Positions 52,897 through 60,448 of a stretch of DNA of 64,000 nucleotides are shown here, in pieces. Positions within the stretch are counted from its first letter, which is position 1; every line of letters starts with the position of its first letter. The notes under the pieces were generated by a model. That model made no database searches, had not been told where the DNA came from, and saw only the letters and a list, made by a program, of their open reading frames with translations. This DNA comes from Lachnospiraceae bacterium KH1T2. GTDB taxonomy: Bacteria > Bacillota > Clostridia > Lachnospirales > Lachnospiraceae. The position numbers and the translations under genes were made by a program. The stretch is from NCBI GenBank assembly GCA_900114405.1, contig FOSY01000001.1:395303-459302 (forward strand), given 5' to 3'.

Positions 52897-54250
52897 TTTT
52901 TCCCATTCCTAACTGCTGTTTCCTTAGCGAATGCCAGAAATAAAAAGCTTCTGCACTCCCTGTAACTGCCCAGCTGAATATATACAACAAATATAATGAT
53001 GTAATTGTTCCAAAAAATGCAAACACCGTGAATATCCAAATCGTTCTGAAAACGCATGTTCCAAGTATGACTATCACCGTCGGGATAAGACCTTCACCTA
53101 TACCTCGCGAAGCCGATATACTTTCATCCATGAAAGCCGAAAAGCCATACGAAAATCCCATCACAGTCAGGCGATAAAGCCCTTCTTTAATTACATTGGC
53201 ATCCCTTGTAAATAAAGACAGGAACAGCTTTCCTGATATCACAAGCGACACTCCGAGCAAGGTTCCGAAAGCAAACGCATAAAACATACTTATCCAATAC
53301 GTCTGCTTTACCCTGCGTATATTGCCGGCACCATAATTCTGACCTATATAACTTCCGCTTGCGGTATAAAATGCCGCCATTACATCATATACAAGTGCAT
53401 CTGCATTTTGTGCCGCTGCATTTCCTGCAACGACTGTTGCGTTAAAGGTATTCACGCCATACTGCACGAAAAGGTTTGATATCTGAAATATCGCTCCCTG
53501 CAGCCCTGCCGGAAGCCCTATCAATAATATCTGCTTTGCCGGCATGGCATAAAGCCTTATCTTCCTGATAAATAATCTGTGCTCTCCGTCAACCCTCATC
53601 AGCGCAGTAATTATACATGCAGCCGAAACATATTGAGAAATTGCACTTGCCATAGCAACTCCCGCGACATCAAGCTTAAAAATTATCACAAATACAAGAT
53701 TCAGCACTACATTAAGTGCCCCGGATATTGAAAGAAACATAAGCGGTTTCTTTGTGTCTCCCGCTGCGCTGAATACAGCACTTCCAAAATTATATATTGC
53801 CAGAGCCGGAAGTCCCATAAAGTATATGTGAAGATATAATTCGGCTCCTTCAAAAAGCTCACTCTTAGTTCCGAGCAGCTTCAATACAGGTGCTGCTTCG
53901 ACCTGCCCGACAGCAAGGAGCGCTATTCCCATCACAAAGCTAATGATACATGCCGTGTGAACTGTATTGCTTATCTCACCTTGCTTCTTTCTTCCAAAGG
54001 CATGGGCTGTAACGATATTTACACCACTTCCGAATCCTATGATGAAATTAGTAAACACCGTTACCAATGTCGTTGTAGAACCTACCGCCCCAAGTGCGAT
54101 AGTTCCGCCGAAGCGCCCAACTACGGCGACATCCGACATATTAAAAAGGATCTGCAAAAGGTTAGAAAATATAAGCGGGATACTAAATAGCAGTATCCCT
54201 TTCCAAAGTGACCCCTTAGTCATATCCTTTACACTATCAGAGGTTTTCAT
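52889..54250 (-). CDS. MATE-family efflux transporter
   Basis: A 453-residue MATE transporter with about 12 helices: FSIPLIFSNLLQILFNMSDV, VGRFGGTIALGAVGSTTTLV and NTFNATVVAGNAAAQNADAL. I placed the start at ATG 54250. A TTG at 54271, overlapping the epimerase stop, would add seven residues. It is clearly diverged from the next MATE gene although adjacent, so this is not a recent duplication. The tandem pair may act on one substrate class (inference). Confidence 0.88.
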   Translation of the reverse strand: MKTSDSVKDMTKGSLWKGILLFSIPLIFSNLLQILFNMSDVAVVGRFGGTIALGAVGSTTTLVTVFTNFIIGFGSGVNIVTAHAFGRKKQGEISNTVHTACIISFVMGIALLAVGQVEAAPVLKLLGTKSELFEGAELYLHIYFMGLPALAIYNFGSAVFSAAGDTKKPLMFLSISGALNVVLNLVFVIIFKLDVAGVAMASAISQYVSAACIITALMRVDGEHRLFIRKIRLYAMPAKQILLIGLPAGLQGAIFQISNLFVQYGVNTFNATVVAGNAAAQNADALVYDVMAAFYTASGSYIGQNYGAGNIRRVKQTYWISMFYAFAFGTLLGVSLVISGKLFLSLFTRDANVIKEGLYRLTVMGFSYGFSAFMDESISASRGIGEGLIPTVIVILGTCVFRTIWIFTVFAFFGTITSLYLLYIFSWAVTGSAEAFYFWHSLRKQQLGMGKIA

Positions 54251-54267
54251 TTTTATTGCTTCTACGA

Positions 54268-55137
54268 TCAATCAACTGTGATCGAATATTCCTTTTCAAA
54301 AATCTTTCCTGCTTCAACGCTCTGCTCGAATTCTCTATCCTTGAGCTCTCCGCTGTATCCCTTTACATCTGCTCTTCCGTACCATGGCTCGATACATACA
54401 AACGGCGCATTTTTCTTAACCGGTGACCATACTCCAAAGAGCGGTGCATCAAATTTAAGTGTTACAAACGGCTTTTTATCCACTCCTGCCAGAGAAACTT
54501 CATGTGCCTGATCGTTTTCAACTATAAATACACCATTATCAAACGAATGCTCATTCAATGCTATATAGCCGTCCTTATCAGGCTGCATGTAATGCTTTTC
54601 ATCAAGAGCTACCGGATCTTCAAATTTTCGCATTTCGAGCTCTTTATTTGTATCAAACTTAACATATGTGCCATTCTGTGTACCCTGTTCATCAAGTGTG
54701 ATATTGAACGCAGGATGTGCACCTATGGCAAAATACATTGTCTCATTACCCGGATTTACTACTTTCCAATTTACTTTTATAGATGAACCCTCAAGCTTAT
54801 ATGCAATCCTAAGCTCAAATTCATAAGGATATCTTGCAAGTGTCTCTTCATTGCTCTTAAATGCAAATGTTATTTCGTCGCTCTTCTGCTCCACAAGCTC
54901 AAATTCATTATCTCTTGCAAAGCCATGCTGACCCATTTTATACTCTTTACCTTTTGTACGGTATACACCTTCATTCAAAGCACCTACGAACGGGAAAAGT
55001 ACCGGTGAAGTCCTGTTCCAGAACTTTGGATCAGCACACCACATATATTCACGATCGCCCTTTTTAAGCGATTTAAGCTCTGCTCCAAAACTTTCGATCT
55101 CAGCTGTTAATTTTTCATTTGAAATAGTATATCTCAT
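54268..55137 (-). CDS. aldose 1-epimerase-family protein (LacX-like)
   Basis: A 289-residue galactose-mutarotase-fold protein: GAELKSLKKGDREYMWCADP, FPFVGALNEGVYRTKGKEYK, AIGAHPAFNI (active-site His) and FVCIEPWYGRAD. It fits the LacX/YihR-like subgroup that accepts aldose sugars or sugar phosphates. GGAGG selects the ATG at 55137. The upstream ATG (55152) overlaps that site. First gene of the epimerase, two-MATE, dehydrogenase and PH-protein run. Confidence 0.9.
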   Translation of the reverse strand: MRYTISNEKLTAEIESFGAELKSLKKGDREYMWCADPKFWNRTSPVLFPFVGALNEGVYRTKGKEYKMGQHGFARDNEFELVEQKSDEITFAFKSNEETLARYPYEFELRIAYKLEGSSIKVNWKVVNPGNETMYFAIGAHPAFNITLDEQGTQNGTYVKFDTNKELEMRKFEDPVALDEKHYMQPDKDGYIALNEHSFDNGVFIVENDQAHEVSLAGVDKKPFVTLKFDAPLFGVWSPVKKNAPFVCIEPWYGRADVKGYSGELKDREFEQSVEAGKIFEKEYSITVD

Positions 55138-55219
55138 ATTACTTTCCTCCATGTATTAACCACATTCTTGATTGTAACAGGAAACACTCAAAATTTATAT
55201 AGTAAAATGCATACAAAAT

Positions 55220-55235
55220 TGTTGCCGGAGCAACA
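55220..55235. promoter_or_regulatory. dyad TGTTGC-N4-GCAACA between divergent genes
   Basis: TGTTGC (55220-55225) and GCAACA (55230-55235) are perfect inverted arms around CGGA. It lies between the epimerase and hemerythrin start regions, upstream of a TATAAT (plus strand, about 55257-55262). It could be an operator of an unknown regulator or a small hairpin. Confidence 0.45.
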
Positions 55236-55304
55236 GTCAATATCTGTTTTTTCCCTTATAATAAATTCAGGATTAATCAGGAGAAATTTGAAAGAGGTTT
55301 AGCA

Positions 55305-55877
55305 ATGAACTATTGTATCGAAGTAATGAAAGAAGAACACGCAAACATTAAACGTATGGTGACAGTGATCAGGCAGATCTGCTGCAACATCCTTGAAGGC
55401 AGTGAAGTTCCGGTATCGGACTTCAGAAATATCACAGATTTCATCAAAAATTATGCCGACCATCATCACCACGGCAAAGAAGAAGCTTTTCTTTTCCCTG
55501 AAATGGTGAGCCGTCTTGGCAAAACTGCTGATAATCTCGTGACACACGGTATGCTTGTCGAGCATAATCTTGGCAGAAATTACAACATGGGACTTGGAAT
55601 GGCACTTAACGCCTATGAGGCTTCTCCTTCAACACAGCTAAAGCTTGACATCGTTGGCAATGCATTCGGATACGCGTACGTTCTCTCTGAGCATATCCTG
55701 AAAGAAAATAATGTTGTATATCCCTTTGCCGAGAAAAATCTCCCGGCAGAAATTCTCGATAAAGTAAATGAAGATTCAAAGAAATACGAAGAAGAAACGA
55801 TGCTTAAAGGTGTACAGAGGCACTACCTTGATATGCTTGAAAGCTTAGAGAAAAAATATGGGATTTCTATGCTATAA
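55305..55877 (+). CDS. hemerythrin-like metal-binding protein
   Basis: A 190-residue four-helix-bundle protein. Ligand-type residues are spaced as in hemerythrins: His12 (EEHANIKR), the HHHHGKEE cluster with His56 and Glu60, HGMLVEH with His81 and His87, and LSEHILKEN with His130 and Glu134. These bind a di-iron centre for oxygen or redox sensing or handling; nitric oxide defence is another possibility. AGAGG precedes the ATG. It is followed by proC 88 nt on. Confidence 0.88.
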   Translation: MNYCIEVMKEEHANIKRMVTVIRQICCNILEGSEVPVSDFRNITDFIKNYADHHHHGKEEAFLFPEMVSRLGKTADNLVTHGMLVEHNLGRNYNMGLGMALNAYEASPSTQLKLDIVGNAFGYAYVLSEHILKENNVVYPFAEKNLPAEILDKVNEDSKKYEEETMLKGVQRHYLDMLESLEKKYGISML

Positions 55878-55965
55878 TTCTTATAAATCAGGTTAATGGT
55901 GTCCTATGAATAACAATCCATGGCATCATATTTAACCCCAACATCAACTTATAAGGAGATCCTCT

Positions 55966-56745
55966 ATGAAAAATCTTGGTTTCATCGGTATGGGCAATAT
56001 GGCACAGGCACTGGCGATCGGTTTTATAAGATCCGGCAGGATATCAAAAGAAAACGTCTTTGCCTTTGCTCCTAATCAGGACAAGCTTAAAGCTAATGCA
56101 GAAAAGATCGGATTTACCCCGAAAGCATCTGTAACAGAACTCGTAGAAGCTGCTGATACGATCATAATGGCATGCAAACCTTATCAGATCGAATCTGTCC
56201 TAAAATGTATAGGTGATAAATTAAGAGGAAAAGCTCTTATTTCTATCGCCGCCGGATGGAACTATCAGAAATATCTAAATTACCTTAACAGTGATGTACG
56301 CTTTCAATTCGTTATGCCAAATACACCTGCAATGGTCGGCGAAGGTGTATTGCTCTTTGAAAGTACTAATTCCCTTGAAGCTAATGAACGACATGAGATA
56401 ATGGAACTCTTCTCCACTACAGGTTTTGTTCAGGAGATAGATTCTTCCCTCATGGGCATCGCCGGTACCGTAACAGGATGCGGGCCTGCATTTGTAGATA
56501 TAATGATCGAAGCTTATGCAGACGCTGCTGTTAAATATGGAGTCAAACGTTCTGATGCTTATAAGCTGGTTTCACAAATGATCCTTGGCTCTGCCAAACT
56601 CCAGCTTGAAACCGGCGAACATCCCGCAATACTTAAAGACAATGTGTGCTCGCCTGCCGGAACCACCATACGCGGAGTCACCGCACTTGAGGAAAACGGC
56701 TTTCGCAATGCATGCATTAAATCCATAGATGTAATAATGAAATAA
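55966..56745 (+). CDS. proC: pyrroline-5-carboxylate reductase
   Basis: A 259-residue enzyme making proline from pyrroline-5-carboxylate with NAD(P)H. It has NLGFIGMGNMAQALAIGFIR (nucleotide loop), MACKPYQIESVLK, VMPNTPAMVGEGVL and the signature CSPAGTTIRGVTALEE. AAGGAG lies seven bases upstream. It is on the same strand as the hemerythrin gene. proA and proB are not in the window. Confidence 0.95.
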   Translation: MKNLGFIGMGNMAQALAIGFIRSGRISKENVFAFAPNQDKLKANAEKIGFTPKASVTELVEAADTIIMACKPYQIESVLKCIGDKLRGKALISIAAGWNYQKYLNYLNSDVRFQFVMPNTPAMVGEGVLLFESTNSLEANERHEIMELFSTTGFVQEIDSSLMGIAGTVTGCGPAFVDIMIEAYADAAVKYGVKRSDAYKLVSQMILGSAKLQLETGEHPAILKDNVCSPAGTTIRGVTALEENGFRNACIKSIDVIMK

Positions 56746-56750
56746 TTTTT

Positions 56751-56780
56751 GAGGCGCATTGCTTTATCGCAATGCGCCTC
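56751..56780. terminator. terminator after proC / ABC permease
   Basis: Twelve-base-pair stem GAGGCGCATTGC (56751-56762) / GCAATGCGCCTC (56769-56780) between the convergent proC and ABC permease stops. The plus strand continues TCGTTT. Confidence 0.82.
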
Positions 56781-56784
56781 TCGT

Positions 56785-58881
56785 TTATTCTGCCAGATCT
56801 TTCTTTACAAAATCAGGAATTTCATTCTCTGTGAATGCAGCATTTAAGTAACTGTTTTCATTCAAACTTTCATCCTCAGGTGTGCCATCCTTAAATACAA
56901 TCTCTACATCATAGTCATTTGCATCATCTACCCATGTTGCACTTACCGCTGAATCATGGATAGTCTCAACAATTTTCTCTATTTTTTCTCTGTCTGTATA
57001 TGTAACAGACTTATCATCATCTCTGCTCTCATCCGTTACAACTATCTCTTTAATATTCGAAATATCCATTTTAAGATCTATAAATATATAATGCTTCTTA
57101 AGAAACTCGATCGTATTAGTGAAGCTGTCATATATAGTAAATGTCATATCTCTGCTTGCTTCATGATCTTCGAATATATTCTTTCTTTCATAGCATACTG
57201 AGCCGATCACATTACTCTTCATAACATTTGAATATGAATAGTTCTCAAGATCCTTCTCATAGGCTTCCTTGAATTCTTCAGCGACGTCTTCACCATATGC
57301 CATCCTATTCTTACCATATGCAGAGAATGATATAGAAGGCTCATCTTTGAAATTCTTTTCAAATAATTCAGCATGATAAATAGGGAAATATCCTTCACGA
57401 AATTCCTTAGTTGAAAATACAGCATCCATAATCTCAGCATCCACATCCTTCGGAATCTCTAAATGCCTGTAGACATTCTTGCCATTTTTCAATCTAAAAA
57501 GAACCGTCATATCATATACCGGCATATAATTTTCACTATATTTGTTTGCTCTTAAAGTATCTTCACCAAGCTTAACGAGCTTTTCGACGTCTTCGATATT
57601 TTTTAGCTTCATATATTTTAAAGCATAATCATCAATATCCGAATAACCAAGTGATCCATCCTCCCCAACATAGTACCCCATATTGTTATTCATGTAGAGC
57701 GCACAACTTTCTACCTTATTCGGAGCAGGTAAATATCTGTCATAACCAAATATATCATACCTGAATGTTAACAAAATAAACACCGATACTGCAGTACTGA
57801 TCAAAATGATCACCGGCTTCTTAAGCAGAGCTCTGACATTCATGTATAGTATCATATTCAAGCTGATACCACCGATAAAGCTCGTCACAAGAGTCACCAC
57901 GATCAGGAATAATGTTGTCCCAAAACTGTTCTTATCTGAAAATAACCCGGAAAATAACATAAGTATATTGATCGTAAACTCTATATTAAGCACTATCGAA
58001 ATGATATCTCTCGCTGCAGGAAAAACAATAGATGATCCTGCCATTTCATTTTTTCTGACTCTATAAAGTGCAAATGCAATAACTGCCGCAGCGAAAAATA
58101 TCACTATATTCAAGATCAGTTCCTTCAGATCAAGATTTCTAACATACAAACTAGTAGCATAGTTTGCAAACGGTGATAAAAAATATCGCGGTGAAACTTT
58201 TGCTACGCTTTCGTAACTGGTCACAAACGAAAACTGCTCAAATGCCGCTATTACAAACTTAAAGTTTACCTCTATCAAAGCAAATACCGCAGTTCCAAGG
58301 AATGCTATAACTATATTTCCACAAAGCATCGCCACCAAAACAGACACCGAATACACAGATACTTCCATTACTCCGGTCCACAGCAGCCCATTCAAAGCAC
58401 TGGTAAGTAAAGCAGGTGCCTCACAGCCGAACGATAAAGCAAGTAAAATACCAAGGCACATAAATATTATCTGCGGTATCAGCATCAATAAAATGCCATT
58501 TATAAATACCGCTCTCCAACGAACGCCTTTCTTAATCGGGAGTGCTTCATAAAAATCAAGCTGCTGGCGATTATTAAGCCAGCTATATCCAAGTACAGCA
58601 CAGCATATGGCGATACATGCACAAACAAATCCCATCATACCATTAGGACTGAATACATATTCAGTAAGCTGGTATACTGCACGTTTTTCAAACGACGGAT
58701 CATCATCAAATAATCCTACATTTTCCTTGCATCCGATCAAAATTGTATATGTCGCACCTACATAATTCACAAAGTTAATGATCGCGATCACAACAAGCTG
58801 CCACAATCTCTGTCGTGTTAATTCCAACTGTAATGAGGTCTTCTTGAAAGTCTTAGTTGAGGATGAGTTTTCTGATGTCAT
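56785..58881 (-). CDS. ABC permease with large extracytoplasmic C-terminal domain
   Basis: A 698-residue permease. I count about nine hydrophobic segments up to residue 370 (for example LWQLVVIAIINFVNYVGATY, FVCACIAICCAVLGYSW, PVIILISTAVSVFILLTF). A soluble region of more than 300 residues follows, rich in Asp, Glu, Tyr and Lys, probably outside the membrane. An ABC-2-like permease of the YtrC/YtrD type would be expected beside a YtrA regulator. Its ATG lies 29 bases inside the ATPase gene, so coupling is tight. I recall a DUF6449 label for this class but cannot confirm it. Confidence 0.8.
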   Translation of the reverse strand: MTSENSSSTKTFKKTSLQLELTRQRLWQLVVIAIINFVNYVGATYTILIGCKENVGLFDDDPSFEKRAVYQLTEYVFSPNGMMGFVCACIAICCAVLGYSWLNNRQQLDFYEALPIKKGVRWRAVFINGILLMLIPQIIFMCLGILLALSFGCEAPALLTSALNGLLWTGVMEVSVYSVSVLVAMLCGNIVIAFLGTAVFALIEVNFKFVIAAFEQFSFVTSYESVAKVSPRYFLSPFANYATSLYVRNLDLKELILNIVIFFAAAVIAFALYRVRKNEMAGSSIVFPAARDIISIVLNIEFTINILMLFSGLFSDKNSFGTTLFLIVVTLVTSFIGGISLNMILYMNVRALLKKPVIILISTAVSVFILLTFRYDIFGYDRYLPAPNKVESCALYMNNNMGYYVGEDGSLGYSDIDDYALKYMKLKNIEDVEKLVKLGEDTLRANKYSENYMPVYDMTVLFRLKNGKNVYRHLEIPKDVDAEIMDAVFSTKEFREGYFPIYHAELFEKNFKDEPSISFSAYGKNRMAYGEDVAEEFKEAYEKDLENYSYSNVMKSNVIGSVCYERKNIFEDHEASRDMTFTIYDSFTNTIEFLKKHYIFIDLKMDISNIKEIVVTDESRDDDKSVTYTDREKIEKIVETIHDSAVSATWVDDANDYDVEIVFKDGTPEDESLNENSYLNAAFTENEIPDFVKKDLAE

Positions 58882-59776
58882 ATCCGACCACCTCCGTTTC
58901 GCTGATAAATACTTCCTCTAATGTAAGCGGAAGGATTTCAAAAAAAGTAAGTTCATAGCCAGTAAATCTATTTTCTATCTCTTCACGGTTTCCACGGATG
59001 GTTATCGTATGAAGCTTTCCGCGTCGCTCATCCACCATTACCTCTGCGCCTTCAAGAATTTTCTTTTCATCCTCTTCATTCTTAAATACACACTGTACTT
59101 TCTGAATGCCAAGTTTCATATCTTCTATATCTTCTGAAAGCAGCACTCCGCCCTGATGAAGCAGACCGACATGATCACAGATATCTTCAAGCTCTCTAAG
59201 ATTGTGGGAAGCTATGATAGGTGTAAGTCCCCTTTCCGCCATATCATTTGCAAAAAGGCTCTTTACTGCCTGTCTCATAACCGGGTCAAGACCATCAAAA
59301 GTCTCATCCAAAAACAGATATTTTGTACTTGCGCACACTCCTAAAATGCATGAAAGCTGCTTTTTCATGCCTTTTGAAAATGCTGAGATCTTTCTCTTTC
59401 CATCAAGATTGAAATTAGAAAGCATCTTATCAAATCTGCTCTTGTCAAAATTTTCGTAAATGCTTCCATAATATCTTGCCATATCATATGGTGTAGCATT
59501 CTGAAAAAAGTAAGGGTCATCGGCAGCAAAAAATATATTTTTCTTAGCTTCAGGATTATCATAGATTTCCATTCCATCAACTATGATCTCTCCCTCATCA
59601 GGTCTGTAAACTCCGGCAATGAGACGCATCATTGTTGATTTTCCGGCTCCATTTGTACCAATAAGTCCGAAAACCTGCGATTCCTCAATATTCATCGTTA
59701 TACCATTCAATGCATTTACTGCACAATTTTTATCCCCGGAATCGAATGTTTTTCGCAAATTTCTTATCTCAATCAT
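58853..59776 (-). CDS. ABC transporter ATP-binding protein (YtrB-like)
   Basis: A 307-residue ATPase: Walker A GTNGAGKST, signature-region FSKGMKKQLSCILGV, Walker B YLFLDETFDGLDPVMR and switch ASHNLRELEDICDH. The C-terminal extension of about 90 residues is typical of BcrA/YtrB-type ATPases. The GGAGG at correct spacing gives 59776. The start sits in the last eight bases of the GntR gene. Forms a complex with the downstream permease. Confidence 0.92.
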   Translation of the reverse strand: MIEIRNLRKTFDSGDKNCAVNALNGITMNIEESQVFGLIGTNGAGKSTMMRLIAGVYRPDEGEIIVDGMEIYDNPEAKKNIFFAADDPYFFQNATPYDMARYYGSIYENFDKSRFDKMLSNFNLDGKRKISAFSKGMKKQLSCILGVCASTKYLFLDETFDGLDPVMRQAVKSLFANDMAERGLTPIIASHNLRELEDICDHVGLLHQGGVLLSEDIEDMKLGIQKVQCVFKNEEDEKKILEGAEVMVDERRGKLHTITIRGNREEIENRFTGYELTFFEILPLTLEEVFISETEVVGYDIRKLILN

Positions 59777-60137
59777 TCTTCCCTTTTCCTCCAAGTCCTT
59801 CAAGAAGTTCTTTTCTGTCTATCCCTAATTCGTCTGCTTCTTTAAGTATCGCTTCTATCTGTTCCCTCATTACTTTTTTTCTTTCACATATCAATGAAAC
59901 ATCACCACTGACAAAATTTCCGCGGCCTTTGACCGTATAAATAAAGCCATTTCGTTCTAATGCAGCATATGCTTTTTGAACTGTATTAGGGTTCGTCGAT
60001 AGCTCAACTGCCAACCCTCTTACCGACGGAAGCTGCTCGCCGGGTTCCAACACACCACTCAAGATCAGCTTTTCAAAGCCTGCAGTGATCTGCTCATAGA
60101 TCGGTCTGGCATCTTGATAATCTATTCTAATAAGCAC
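59769..60137 (-). CDS. GntR regulator, YtrA subfamily
   Basis: A 122-residue winged-helix regulator. The HTH is at residues 12-75 (YEQITAGFEKLILSGVLEPG, LPSVRGLAVELSTNPNTVQK, YAALERNGFIYTVKGRGNFV), with a short C-terminal dimerisation helix pair as in YtrA. It starts with GTG, preceded by AAGGAG. First gene of a regulator-ATPase-permease operon. A long dyad overlaps its promoter, so it is almost certainly an autorepressor. In Bacillus and relatives YtrA operons respond to cell-wall-active antibiotics. Confidence 0.93.
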   Translation of the reverse strand: MLIRIDYQDARPIYEQITAGFEKLILSGVLEPGEQLPSVRGLAVELSTNPNTVQKAYAALERNGFIYTVKGRGNFVSGDVSLICERKKVMREQIEAILKEADELGIDRKELLEGLGGKGKND

Positions 60138-60155
60138 AACTCTCTCCTTTCTGTC

Positions 60156-60191
60156 TGAACTGTACTATTTGTGTTAGTACAGTTATAGTAC
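60156..60191. promoter_or_regulatory. GntR operator at its own promoter
   Basis: Ten-base arms AACTGTACTA (60156-60165) and TAGTACAGTT (60173-60182) are perfect inverted copies separated by seven bases. A third half-site TAGTACAG (60184-60191) repeats the right arm 11 bp further and covers the -10 box. The position at and just after the transcription start fits repression. Confidence 0.85.
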
Positions 60192-60211
60192 AGCTTAATA
60201 TCCAACGTGTC
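60183..60211 (-). promoter_or_regulatory. sigma-A promoter of the GntR-ABC operon
   Basis: TTGACA (60206-60211), 17-nt spacer, TACTAT (60183-60188) on the minus strand. The -10 box is inside the third operator half-site. Confidence 0.87.
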
Positions 60212-60252
60212 AATATAAATTTTAGAAAAATACAATATACTTAATAAAGCAG

Positions 60253-60406
60253 TTCTTTGCATACTTCTTAGAACAAAGAATCCGACTTTGTCGGATTCTC
60301 CGCGCAAGCGCGGGAGCCGTAGGCTCTTCCCATCCGCGCGCGTCGCATCCAATGCACGTAGTGCATTTTTTGACTTATAGGAATTCCAGCGGAATTTCCT
60401 ATAAGT
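60253..60406. repeat. array of short-loop hairpins
   Basis: Adjacent palindromes fill this intergenic region: TTCTTTG/CAAAGAA (60253-60280), GAATCCGAC-ttt-GTCGGATTC (60278-60298), CCGCGC-aa-GCGCGG (60300-60313), GAGCC-gta-GGCTC (60314-60326), CGCGCGCG (60335-60342), AATGCAC-gta-GTGCATT (60351-60367, then T-tract), and a long ACTTATAGG-AATTCC-agc-GGAATT-CCTATAAGT (60373-60406). All loops are two to three bases. No gene is supported. It looks like a cluster of dispersed intergenic repeats or a structured non-coding element. Confidence 0.6.
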
Positions 60407-60411
60407 TAAAA

Positions 60412-60445
60412 ACTCTTCACCGGACATCTCTGCCCGATGAAGAGT
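60412..60445 (-). terminator. terminator of the MATE gene
   Basis: ACTCTTCA (60412-60419) pairs with TGAAGAGT (60438-60445), with an inner CGG/CCG. On the minus strand it is followed by TTTTTAAC. It lies three bases after the MATE stop. Confidence 0.85.
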
Positions 60446-60448
60446 CTT

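Noticed and set aside
51553..54250. Recent tandem duplication of the two MATE genes
   Set aside because: The proteins share only family motifs; they are old paralogues.
60122..60427. 101-codon minus-strand frame upstream of the GntR gene
   Set aside because: It runs through the hairpin array, promoter and operator and ends inside the GntR start; no start site or recognisable protein.
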